Below, in pieces: positions 25,223-36,300 of a stretch of DNA of 64,000 bases (its first letter is position 1; every line of letters starts with the position of its first letter). The translations under genes were made by a program, and so were the position numbers. Below the pieces are notes generated by a model that was given only the letters and a program-made list of their open reading frames with translations, was not told the DNA's origin and made no database searches. The stretch is from Hymenolepis diminuta (taxonomy: Eukaryota; Platyhelminthes; Cestoda; Cyclophyllidea; Hymenolepididae), in the NCBI GenBank assembly GCA_900708905.1, contig CAADRB010000037.1, forward strand, positions 950,926-1,014,925, written 5' to 3'.

Positions 25223-25429
25223 TCAGTGACAAAGAAACTTTTTATGTGAACGTAATTTATTCGTCAATAAGTGTGGATAGCTTCCCGACGCTCTCCGAAT
25301 TGACCAACTAATATATGTGAATTGACTTATTTCTTCTATGCGGCCTCTGTCAACAGCATCATCGTTACAGGACCAAAGTAGTAGATAATGTACCGCTATT
25401 TGATAATCACTGAAAATCTTGATCGTCAA
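25223..25429 (-). pseudogene. Possible Ty3/gypsy RNase H remnant
   Basis: A short minus-strand reading contains IFSDYQIAVHYLL followed by VDRGRIEEISQFT. This resembles the end of the RNase H domain of gypsy-type retrotransposons, where a TDH-type motif is followed by arginine-rich sequence and ISQFTTDI. The match is short and frames outside it are not open, so it would be a decayed fragment. It directly abuts a family-2 LTR copy on the opposite strand. Confidence 0.3.
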
Positions 25430-25965
25430 CGGTAATAACTAAGCTCACCATTTATCTCAATTTTTATCAATATTTCACTAATTTTATTAGTTAGTCCGCG
25501 ACCGGGAAGCCTCTCCAATTTATTGATAAGTAAATCAGGTTTTGGTATAATGTAACCAAATAGAAGTCCTGGTAGCAATCTCGCAGAGCCAACAATCTAG
25601 CATACTCCGTAATATAGCAACTTAACACAGAAGCTAATAACCCACGGTAGATCACAAGACATGCCACAGTCAACACTCATGTATTAATGAAACTCACTCT
25701 CAATCAACGTCGGCTTAAACAAAGAAGTATAATTATCAAGTGTCTTTTATCGGTGTGGAAATAAAGAAAGAAATTCCATTTTTATTCACGGAAGAAATAT
25801 TGGGAGAGGGGAAAATAACTATCATTTCTTCTAACAGGTTTACATACAATAGATTTGTTCGTTAGACGTCAGTCACATCTCGGCGTGATGACTGTCACCT
25901 GTTGAGGTATCTATGTACAAACACGCACACGTACAACTGGACTCCTCATGGATACCGTAGTATGT
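25430..25965 (+). mobile_element. LTR family 2, old copy split by LTR copy C
   Basis: Left part (about 25430-25542) aligns with the first half of 8382-8712, through CAATTTATTGATAAGTAAAT. The right part (from 25837) resumes with TTAGACGTCAGTCACATCTC and GTATCTATGTACAAACACGC and fades near 25965. The break coincides exactly with family-1 copy C and its target duplication. The copy is more diverged than those at 8.4 and 51.8 kb and its 3' end is lost. Confidence 0.7.
25543..25836 (-). mobile_element. LTR family 1, copy C: complete solo LTR, nested
   Basis: A 294-bp inverted copy of family 1. On the plus strand it begins TGGTATAATG and ends ATTTCTTCTAACA. It is bounded by the perfect 5-bp repeat GGTTT at 25538-25542 and 25837-25841. 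Removing it and one GGTTT restores a continuous family-2 sequence, so it inserted into that older element. Confidence 0.9.
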
Positions 25966-26094
25966 TCTTGTATGTAGTGTTAGCATTTAATTTGGTTCAC
26001 AGAATCTTTTATATCTGAACATCTGCTGTGAAAAAAGTGAAAGGTTTTGTTCTGAATAATGTAGATCAGATTACATCGTGCGGAAAGTGTCTTA

Positions 26095-26295
26095 ATCTAC
26101 TCTTCTCCATAGGATACTGTAACCGACTCTTAGATTACCTAAGACGTAGCACTACTTACAAACACGGCCTGTCAACACCATAATACAAAACCACCCAAAC
26201 CGCTACATCAACACAAGACAAGTTTTCGTATCGATAGATCTATTATATTACACGCCATTTACAACCGTAATGTAAACAAATTCGTTTGAATAAAA
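26095..26295 (+). repeat. Dispersed repeat F, second copy
   Basis: Shares CTCTTCTCCATAGGATACTG, GACGTAGCACTACTTACAAA and CCGTAATGTAAACAAATTCG with the other F copies (8250-8795 and 52318-52490). Unlike the 8 kb copy it is not interrupted. Confidence 0.7.
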
Positions 26296-26477
26296 GGGAA
26301 TTAAAAGGTGGCAAACAAAGAATCTTACATATAAAAATATTATTTATCCAATTTTGTTTATAAATATTAACTGTTGCAAATCTGCTACCAATACTTGTTG
26401 TATTGATAATTTTTACACAGGTACATATTATAGCTTGTAATTAAAATAGCTATATTCATGGTATGTGAGATTATTTG

Positions 26478-26769
26478 TGTTAGAAGAAATGATAATTATT
26501 TTACCCCGCTCCCAATATTTCTTCTATGAACAAAAATGTATTTTCTTTATTTCCCCACCGATGAAAGGCACTTGATAATTATTCGTATTTGTTTGAGCCG
26601 AAACCGATTGAGTGTGGAGTTTCGTTAATACACGCGTGTTGACTATAACGTGCCTTCTTATCTGCCATGGGTTATTAGCTTCTGTGTTAAATTGCTATAT
26701 TACCGAGTATTATAGATTGTTGGCTCTGCTAGATTACTATCCGAACTCCTAGTTGGTTACGTTATAGCA
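26478..26769 (+). mobile_element. LTR family 1, copy D: complete solo LTR with target duplication
   Basis: A 292-bp element from TGTTAGAAGAAATGATAATT to GTTATAGCA. It is flanked by the perfect 5-bp direct repeat ATTTG at 26473-26477 and 26770-26774. It lies about 640 bp from copy C in opposite orientation. Different target duplications show that C and D are separate insertions and not the two ends of one element. Confidence 0.93.
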
Positions 26770-26897
26770 ATTTGTCGTCAAAATGAAGTGACAGAGAGAA
26801 CGTTGTGACCTAGAAGGACGTGCTTTTGCATTCTTTTAAGACTAAGTTCCGGAAATGATTACTCAACAATCACGAATAATCGTTGACATAAAGTATG

Positions 26898-27025
26898 TGC
26901 TATAGCCAGCAGATGTCCATCAACACCAGGCGATTAGAAATGATTGACTCACTATAAGATCTCCACTACAGTGTCCACAGGCCGTCTCGCTGTGTGGTTG
27001 CGTGTTTGCAGATAGATACCTAAAC
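26898..27025 (-). mobile_element. LTR family 2, truncated inverted fragment
   Basis: Begins TGCTATAGCCAGCAGATGTC, the reverse complement of the family-2 3' end, and continues through ACAGTGTCCACAGG to about GATAGATACCTAA, where homology stops. Roughly the last third of the LTR is present. Confidence 0.75.
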
Positions 27026-27029
27026 AGAT

Positions 27030-29968
27030 TTCAATCAGTGCTGCCCGAGCACTGTGATTTTCACCTTACTTGACTCATTATCTTATGTTGTCTCACTGTA
27101 ATAGAATAAATCATTATTCCTCTCATAATAATTTTTTTATGATACTTTTTATATACCCCATATTCACGCTTATTTTGTACCAATTTCTTTTACGTTTTAT
27201 ACAAAAAAGCGTTTAATTCAAAATATTCGATTTAAGAGTGTGACACTTTCTTACTCTGGATTGGGTCTGAGCGTATTTATGATTAGTAAATTATTTTCAC
27301 AAAAAGTCGTTGATTAAATCTTTTAAATGGTCATTTCTCTTAAAAGTATGCTTAAGTTCTAAAGGCATTGAAGCCTATCTAATTCAGCACGTGGGCTGTC
27401 CTATTAATTCCTCATTAAGTTTTTCCTCATTTATTTGATTTCTAATTTATTTCAACTTCAGATCAGTTCTCCACTAAATCTTCCAACATTCTTGTTTACA
27501 TATTATCCTACCGTGAGTCATTCCAATCTGTTTATTTTCTGTCTTACATCTACCGTTAGCTTCTTAACTTATGTTAAGTAAATTAACATTAACTGGACAA
27601 TTGAAGCTGTCAACTCACTGAGTCAGTTTAACTTGACAAGGTCTATTAAAGAATCATTTTAACCTAAATATGTTGTCTACAATACATAAGTATATACATC
27701 ACTCTTTGGATTCTTTCAAAGCTACGCCTGTCTTACGCCGTTCTAACACCACGCAATTGCCTCAATAACTTCAGGATCATCATACCCAGGTTCCCTCTCT
27801 ATGTTATTATTAATTGCCACAGTTTTCAATATAATCTTCCGCATATTTGTATTTGATCTCTCTCATTTTGTTCTTGGCCTAGTCACAGACAACTACTATC
27901 AGATGACTTTACTGTTAAAACAGAAGGAATTGGAGTATTACAGTTCTCATCGATGTATATATACAACTGAAGGCTGACTTTCTATGTATTTCTAGAATTG
28001 CCACTCGTAGGCCCTACGACAATACATCGATTTTTCGTCTTTATGCCGATGTGGCTCAAAACCCCTATCTGTCATGTATAAACGCTCTCATCGGTTCCCT
28101 CTTTCTATAAATGTGTCATTCCACTTAAAAGTACATCTACGCTCATGTTCCCACGCGCGCCCTTACCCAAGTAAGTCATATGAACTGTCTTTGTATTTCC
28201 ACTCACACATGCACAGATACGCGTTTGTCATTCACCGGCTCCTACGCTTCCCTTTCATCTCCTCTGTTTCTCAATTCTCTCTTACTCGCTTGATTCCTCA
28301 TTGTGATTTGCTCAATGCACTTTGACCTTGTCAGGTCTTGGTGTCCTGCTCTTAAATTGTGGTCAGCACTTACAATTTAAACTCAGCAACACTATTCTTA
28401 CACGTCAAACATTTGTACATTTCAAATTTCTCACTTTTAGATTTACCATCAAAATTACGTGACCCTATTCGCACTTTGACCTACTAAAATATTAGCCACA
28501 CATGATGATCAATTAATATCAATCAGTCCAACTTATCTAGCTAGAGTAATACTTTTTAAATCCTCGTACACAGAGGAGCATCATCTCTATATTTGCATCG
28601 ATATTTGATTGAAATCGGAAATTGATGTGAAAAAATGACATTTTCCCCAAAATTAATTTTTTAAGTAAGATTCTTTATTTTCCGCCTTTTAATTTTCGCC
28701 TCTTTTAATTTGCGTTTACTGGAACGAATTTGCTTGGATGATTTCTTAACGCTCGTAACACAAATCGAACTATTAGTGCGAAATGCGCATCCTCTTTTGA
28801 CATTGGGAGTTTGGGCGGTTTGTAAACAAGTTTTATCGAATTGTATATGTAATTAGCGCAATTACTTGGGGCATATTAGCGTTGGCTGCGTTAACTACAG
28901 AGTCGAGGCTATCGTAGCATTAAGTAACCGGTTTTTCGGTTCGTGGTGGATAAATAATGTAATGTTTTGAATGTAAGCATGATGATTAACGAAATACATT
29001 ATTAAAGTCTCCCTTATTAAATTAAATATGTTAGTATAAATCCGTTTATGAAAATTTGGTTGAAATTTATCTACCTACACTTAACAACAACGTTAAAATT
29101 TTTTATTCGGTCTCCAACGTAATGGCTTAGGAATTTAAAATAAATCTTTATTAAAAAAACAGTTGCACTTTTGTTGATTAGGTTTAATAATTATTTTCAC
29201 CTCAAACACAACGACTGAGGGGTTTTTTCTTGAATAATGAAACTATCCTGACCCGAAAATGTCAGTTCAATAAATATTTAAGTGATAATAGCTTCCGAAA
29301 AAATTGTCTTGGTTTTTTACGCACTAATGGACTCAGTGGTTATTCTCATTTCGACCCTTGCTTAGTCTTCGCATTGACTAAATGTTCGATGCATGATACA
29401 ATAATGTTCAATTAGACTTACTAAAAGATATGGGTACTACTATAATGATAATAATAGAAACACCATTATCACTCTTCTCTGCAATAGTGTATATATTTTA
29501 CTAGAAGGACGAAATTTTATGTTAAAGAAAATCAGTTCTGACTAAACGAAGACAACAATGACTTATACATTTCCTGTCAATAAAAAACGGTCTAAATTTA
29601 AGCTAAATGGATCCCGCAGTTCTAGAGTACCGATCTCTCACGCAAATAAGCGATTTCTGTTAGACATATACCATTATTACACTATTTATTTGCAATTTCT
29701 ATATTTTGAGGTATTATTGTCTCTGAATCGTGATCTTTACTCATCAGCTCAGTTACTATTCGAATTTTAAAATAAAATTTAAATTTAAAATAAATATTAA
29801 TGAACGTATTGCAACATAATATATTATTAAAGTTTTTTTCTAATAAACGATGCCGAAACTTCAATTTTATTTTAGCGCGTCACAGAATTCAAATTTGTCA
29901 GCTGATCCCACTACATTTTTTGTATCCCTCTGGGGACTTTTAGTCTAATCACGACATTTTAGTACATA
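27030..29968. other. Gene-poor stretch before RNF10
   Basis: Nearly 3 kb with no recognised gene. The 27.4-28.5 kb part is pyrimidine-rich on the plus strand and gives one open stretch (28074-28325) of biased composition. The last few hundred bases should hold the RNF10 promoter. Confidence 0.45.
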
Positions 29969-32307
29969 ATGCCCCAGTCTTCTCAAAATACAATTGTTCA
30001 GATGAATAGCTCAATCAAACTGAGGCAGAGAGGTGTGCATACGTATTATCTGTTTACTTGAATTTTAGTTCAAACTGAAACAAGTGCTCGCGATGAACCG
30101 AATGTTTCTCTACATCCACAGTGGTCTACGAAACGTGTACCAGTTCGGCGTAATTATTCTCAGAACATTTATGAGGTGAACAAAAATGAAAATGTGGGAA
30201 AAGTGGAGTCGGAAGTATTTGTCGATTTTGTCACGGCAAATTGCCAGATATTGACGATTCCAACAAAAGAAGAAGTCGAATTCTTCAAGTGTCCTGACAT
30301 TCCATTCCCCTGGGATCGTGTTCTCGGTGTCAGATGCTATCAAACAGAGGTTTCAAAGTGTCCCATTTGTCTCGAAGGTCTTACAGCCCCTAGAATGGGC
30401 AAATGTGGTCACATATACTGTCTTCCTTGTATAAAATATTGTATTCGTGACGGAGGTGATTTTCACAAATGTGCTGTCTGTTTCAAACCAATAGAAATGG
30501 ATGATCTGCGAAGGTAATCATTCTTCAGTAACCCATCTTAAATTGTCCTAGGGTTTACATTATTCCCTCAGCTGTACCCACTGTCGGAGATGAAGTTACC
30601 TTTACACTTGTACGTCGTGCAAAACAGTCGATCTTTCCCAAAGCGGTCCACGATACAGCAAAGCAGCACAGGTTTTTATCGCGCTTCGATTTGTTGGATC
30701 TGGCGGAACAGCTCACTCAGATTGAGGGAGAAATTCGCGCCTTGGAGAGTTATGCAAAAGATTACGAGTCCTATGGATCTTCTATGCAAGCAATTTCTGC
30801 GAAATCTAGCATTCGTAAGTTGAAAAGTGAGGAAAAAAAAGTGCGATGTGAGATTGAAACTCTTCCTCCTTCGGATTTTACACTGGACGTGGAATCAAAT
30901 AACTGCTATGTTTACTATCAGGGTAAGGTGGTAGTTTGAGAAAGTATTTTGCTTAAGTGATTGATGGAAAGGACGTATATCTGCATAGTATTAATTGGAA
31001 ATGTTTGCTGGAGGATTATGGCATTGGTGATTTACCTTTACAAATCTCTGGCAAGGTTGTTGAGGTCGATTCTTACACAATGAACTTGGATTTGCGTCGG
31101 AGATATGGATATTTGAAACACCTTCCCATTGGTCGTACATTCTCTATTGTGGAAATTGAAATAGAGAATCCAGTGCTCACTGAAGAGACTCTTAAAAAAT
31201 TCTCGGAAGATATTGCCCGCCGTCTGCAAAATCGCTTAAATCGCCAGGAGTTGGAATTAGAGTTAGATATTGAAAAGGAACTTGCTGAAAACTCCTATAA
31301 TAGTCTTGGTAAGTTCACATTTTTAATCACCTTTAGAAGGCAAATAAGATTTTTTATTCAATTTTATTTCCTTTCTTCAGTTCCAGGATCGCGATTTGTC
31401 GGATGTGCTAAACTGGAAGGAGCCACTTTCTCTTCCACTGACTTTGTTCCCTTGGAGATTGGAGCTTCATCATCTTTCTCAGTTTCATCTCCTCAAATGT
31501 GTTCTTTTGCCAGTGTAAGTTTCTTTTTTCCTCTTTTTTTAAACATACCATGCCTGTCCACGATTAATCTTTCCATTTGTCGAAAGGTCTATTATTTCGT
31601 GCGAATTTTCAAAGACTAGTTTCCTTACACATCAGCTCATCACATTCACATTTTTATCATGAGGCAATTTTTCAATAGAGGAATCAGTGTCGGAGAAGGA
31701 ATCACGAAAAATTATCATCACGATTAGCTCATCGAGCAGTAGATTTTTCGATAACTGAAGTAAAGTCTACTGCCTAACCAGGTAGTTACCTAATCTTATA
31801 AACCTGTTTATATCTAAACAGGGATATCTTATCCTTTCATAGGTGTCGCCAATGCGGTCACCGATGATATCGGTAATTGATGGTAAGGGTTAGTTCTCAC
31901 TAAAATATTGTTTAGTTGTAATCAAAATTTCAATTTGGTCTTCTGAAGTTAAACGTAATTGCTTTAGTTTTAATAAGTGATCATGAGCATTTCAATCTCT
32001 GTGAAGCGTTGATATTTGAATGAAAAAATGTCATTCTGACTGTTATTTTTATTTGCAGACATCGACGGTTAGTTTCGAGAGGCTGGAGTCATCGGATAGA
32101 AGAATATCCAGCAAAGGAGCCTGGTTCAAAGTTGCCTCAAGTCCTTTAGATATTGAATCGGAATTTCCACCTCTAGAGGCCCTAACGAATACGACACATC
32201 CTACTCCCAACAACCAAGGTAAATCACGCCGTCGAAATAAACGGAGGAATAAATGTGCGGAAAATTCTGCCGAGGGATGTAATCTTCCAGAGCAAGAGCA
32301 ACAGTGA
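29969..32307 (+). CDS. RNF10: RNF10-like RING finger protein
   Basis: E3 ubiquitin ligase of the RNF10 family; vertebrate RNF10 acts on 40S ribosomal proteins. Six exons, 29969-30032, 30069-30513, 30552-30922, 30958-31308, 31381-31514 and 32059-32307, join in phase to exactly 538 codons (537 residues plus TGA). An in-frame TAG lies just above MPQSSQ, supporting the start. The RING (about residues 119-160) is C3HC4: CPIC, then CGHIYC, CIKYC and CAVC. Before it lies the family segment VDFVTANCQI. After it come a predicted coiled coil (LAEQLTQIEGEIRALESYAK), the conserved YYQ...DGKDVYLHSIN block and YLKHLPIGRTFSIVEIE. The C terminus is basic (KSRRRNKRRNK). It is shorter than human RNF10 (about 811 residues), mainly in the terminal regions. 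Introns are 36, 38, 35, 72 and 544 nt. Confidence 0.93.
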
Positions 32308-32517
32308 CAGCATTTCATCCCTGTCCTCTTCCACTTCCTCCCTATATGACCCGCCTATTCTGTACTTCCTTGATAACATCTCTTCTGTAGATATTGCATT
32401 TCGAAAGTCGCCTCGTCCTCCATTCTTCTTAACTTCAATTTATGCTTATTTATCTCCCCACTTATTTAATACAGATTTGTTCTATCGAATATGAGATCAT
32501 TTTGAAGTCCCAAATTC

Positions 32518-32523
32518 AATAAA
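32518..32523 (+). terminator. Polyadenylation signal for RNF10
   Basis: An AATAAA hexamer about 210 nt past the RNF10 stop, in the right orientation and at a reasonable distance. No cleavage-site evidence. Confidence 0.5.
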
Positions 32524-32529
32524 CTTATT

Positions 32530-33373
32530 GGTGCTAAGATCAATCAAAATTTCCTTGTGGGAGGGGAATTTGACACGAGATTCGTCTGCAAGATCTACGT
32601 TATAAAGTAGTAGTGTATCGGAGGCAGTAAATAGATGGGAGTTGTCGAATAGAGACATCAACGCCCTCATAGTGTGATACAAATAAGAAGGTGTAATTGG
32701 CACATGATCTGTTAAGGGTATGCCACGGTGTGTGGCAAGCACTGAGTTGTATAGTTTATACACAATTTCAACGGATTTGGTAAGAAAGTAAAACAATGTT
32801 TTGCCGTGAAAAGGAAGAGCAATATAAATTGCACGCCTCTGTCAAATCAGCGTTGCACTATCGGTCTTAAAACACAAAGTCACCATCATGATAGGTTTAG
32901 CAATGTCAACTGCCATTCATCGATTCGGTTGCTGCCCAGTTAAATAGTTGTCTTATTCGTTTATTTTAATTTGATGGCATACAATATATTATTCGAGCAA
33001 GCAGAAGCATAGCAACAAGAGAGGAAAAAAAATTTGAAAAAAAATAATTGAAAGATTCGGTCTACGAGAATTTAAAATTATAAATTTTTTCTTCTCGGCC
33101 GGAGTAACATAGGATGTTGTTTTTCGAATTTTTTAAAAGAAGCCTGGACTGATTTCGACATACCATCTTTACTCAGAAGAATATCCAACTGTCAATTGTT
33201 TGCTCTCGTAGTTTTAAAAGTACTCGTTTTTATTCATGAATTATAATAAAAATATATGATAAATAGTCTTATAAAATGTAGATAAGTGTTTAAGTGGCTA
33301 TTAATTATTTCAAGGCTAACCGGCATATTTTAAAATATTTAGCCCGATGTCCTAACCTTGCTTGATAGTTCAG
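32530..33373. other. Intergenic region between RNF10 and APPBP2
   Basis: AT-rich, with a 99-codon minus-strand open stretch (32497-32796) that shows no family resemblance. Probably RNF10 3' flank and the APPBP2-like promoter. Confidence 0.45.
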
Positions 33374-36300
33374 ATGTCGTCATTGTTATTTAGTCTTCAT
33401 TCTCTATTAACCACAGAACTAGAAGAAGAAAATGTTCTAAAGCTAAAAATTGAAAGCTCTTATTTGCGCATGAATGAATTGTTGCCCTTTAAGTCTATGG
33501 GGGATTTGCATACTTTCTTTCAGCATGCAGACTTCCAAACGTCAAAGAGTATCGATACATTCTATGGTTCCTTAAAACTCTGTCCAGTTTCTGGCAGACT
33601 TTTACAATTGTTTTTAAAAGATAACTGTACGCTTCAACGAATAAGTGCACTATATTTGCCTCAATCACCGAGGATATTTGAGGACATGGAGGATCTTTTT
33701 AAGTTCAAAGAACTTTTCGTTACTCTAGTTTTAACAGTTAGTTTTACTTCTAACTTAATAATGTCTTTAGAATTTTTATGTGTTTTGGGCTCCTATGATA
33801 CATACCGAATATATCATTCACGAAGGCGCTACCGAAAGTTTAAAATATGTCCGAATATTTCTTTCTAATTTGCGTGTTTTCGAATGCTTGTTTGATTCAG
33901 CTAGGTATGATTTAATATTTATTTTTATAAATACGTTTTAGAGAACAGCAACAGTTTATCTACTCCTGGATGCAGAACTTATGGATATGTAAACCATTAC
34001 TTTCGATTTATTTTTAATTATTTAATTAGCCAATAATAATGAAAAGCCGTCCTGGGAGTTACACGAAATTTCTGATCGTTTGGTTAATAATATCCAAGAA
34101 GTTTTGCGTTTGTCCATAGATGATCCATCCGCATATTTCTCCAGAATTAAACTTTCGTTAAAGGTGTCAAAATTTCTCTACGATGCATCCGAATTTGTTC
34201 ATTCTTTTCAAGTTTCACAGGCGACATTCAATTCTATTCAATCTTTTTCCTTAAAAAATCCCAATTTGGAATGCACCAGTATTCGTTATCAGTACGAGGC
34301 CCTTTGTGTGTAAGTTTTCATTTTATAGCCGTACCTGTATTTTTTTTCGATCTCCAATCCCGTTTCTTTCTCTCATGTAGGATGCTCCAATCAATGAATG
34401 TGTATTCGATGTACTTGGAGCCAGAGCACAGACAGATTTTGTACGTGACAGCGCCTCAGCTCCTTCTTCGAATTAATCGATTGGGGTTGAGTCTAGCTGT
34501 GGACACGCAAGCGGAACACACGTTACTTACTTCTCTTCCGCGTGGTGATTTTACCGCTGGATTTCGTCGCGGTCTTTCCTCCCTTTCCTTCTCCTCCGGT
34601 ACTATGGAAGAAATCAATTTCAATCCTTCACCCAGAGACACTTCTGTGAGTCTTCCTGTTATAATGCAAGAGCTGTGTTGGACCTATATTTCTCAAATGT
34701 AAAGGCGAAGGGGAAGACAAGTCATTCTATGTGGTTTTATGTCTGTAGGAAATGATTAGTCGTTAGACAATTATAAATGTAAATGTAACTTTAAGATGCC
34801 TGCGATTTGGACACGGACACATTGGATTACTTTGACTGCCAAACGTCTTCATTTTTTTACGTTGCTATACATGGTACATGCACTTCTTCCTGATATGTTC
34901 GCCTTATCTGAATACTGGAATGGATGAGATCAATAATATCTCCTAGTTCACGAAAGTAGAACGCGTGATAGTGAATACTAATACTAATGTGGTTGAATCC
35001 ACTAAATTACCCAGTCGATACACCAGTTCATTTTACGGATGTTATTAAGACTAGGTATCAATCAACCTCTGTTACCTTATCTTAGTCACGGTTGCATTTT
35101 ATATGATTTGATACGTCAGGTGGAAGAATTTTAACTATGTGAATTTACTTCATTCGCAGTGCAGTGGTTTCTTCTATGATACCTGAGTATTTTCGGGAGA
35201 CTGCGGGTAAGGCTAAGCAGATTCTAGGGCTAAATCGATCTAGACTTCATCACTGAACCAGTCATTCAAGTTAGCTCCTGCGCTTGAAGATAAAAACCTC
35301 TGCGAGGACTCTGTTTTGTTTTTTTTACTAGTTTTGAACTGAAATGTTAATCCACTATAGAAAGTATTCACGACACTTGATTTGGATAGAGGGAAGATAT
35401 CCGGAAGCCAATCTTGTGAGAAATCTTCATTCTTCTCCTCCTCTTGCTAGTCAGAATTAACCCACGCGGCTGCCCATCACCTCATTAAATGTGCACCGAT
35501 ATCTGACGCACATTGAACACTGTCGCCCTGTTTTGAATAAATATTCCTCAGGCTGGGCTTCATCGCTTAAATTTAGTCCACTGACTGGTCTTTCCATAGA
35601 ATGATTTCGCGTCTCTTTGGAATTTTTTTAATTAGAACTTTGAATATGCATTTTTTTGCAGCCGTTGCTGTCACACAGTGGTTTACCCACTTAGATAGTT
35701 GATTGTTTGGTTAAAATCAAACAGCAGTTGCACAATTTTAAGATTTAGAGTGAAGAGAAAGGGTTCAGGATCTGAAATGTTCTCAATTTGAGAATATGTG
35801 TTTCTTAAGGTCAACTTTCGGCTTTCATTAAAAGTATATTAATGATTTTTATTTTGTCAGAACTGCAGTTGACATTCTGATAGGTGGTGTTTAAACCGAC
35901 TGCAAGTACCCTGGGTAGAATATGAGTATATTCCATTACCCGTTGTAATTGAATAGAAGTATCTTTATGTGAACAGTGGAAGAGAGAAGGGAGTGCATGT
36001 ATATCAGAAATCTTATGCCGCTGGTTTGCCGTTCTCAATTTATTTGGGTTGCTTGGTAGTGTCCGCAGAACACGGAGCACTTGTTGGCTCATCTTTTTTG
36101 TCTGGAACAAGTGCTCATTGAAAAATTGAATTTAATTAGACTGTTAGTGTAGCCATTCTAATTGGCTGGTGAGATCGTAAACGTAGTCTGCTTTTGTTCA
36201 TCATGAGAGCTCTCATGTATACCACTATGCCAATTTGTGTCCACGCGAATTTAGGTCTTAATAGTGTTATTAGAGTTATTAATCAATGTACCGGTGGTGT

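Noticed and set aside
25543..26769. Copies C and D as the two ends of one foldback or composite element
   Set aside because: Each has its own different perfect 5-bp duplication (GGTTT and ATTTG), so they are independent insertions.
28074..28325. 83-codon plus-strand ORF rich in His, Ser and Arg
   Set aside because: It reflects a pyrimidine-rich tract; there is no domain, and comparable composition continues outside the frame.
35811..36110. 99-codon minus-strand ORF inside APPBP2 intron 5
   Set aside because: No recognisable family and no supporting splice sites; antisense to an intron.
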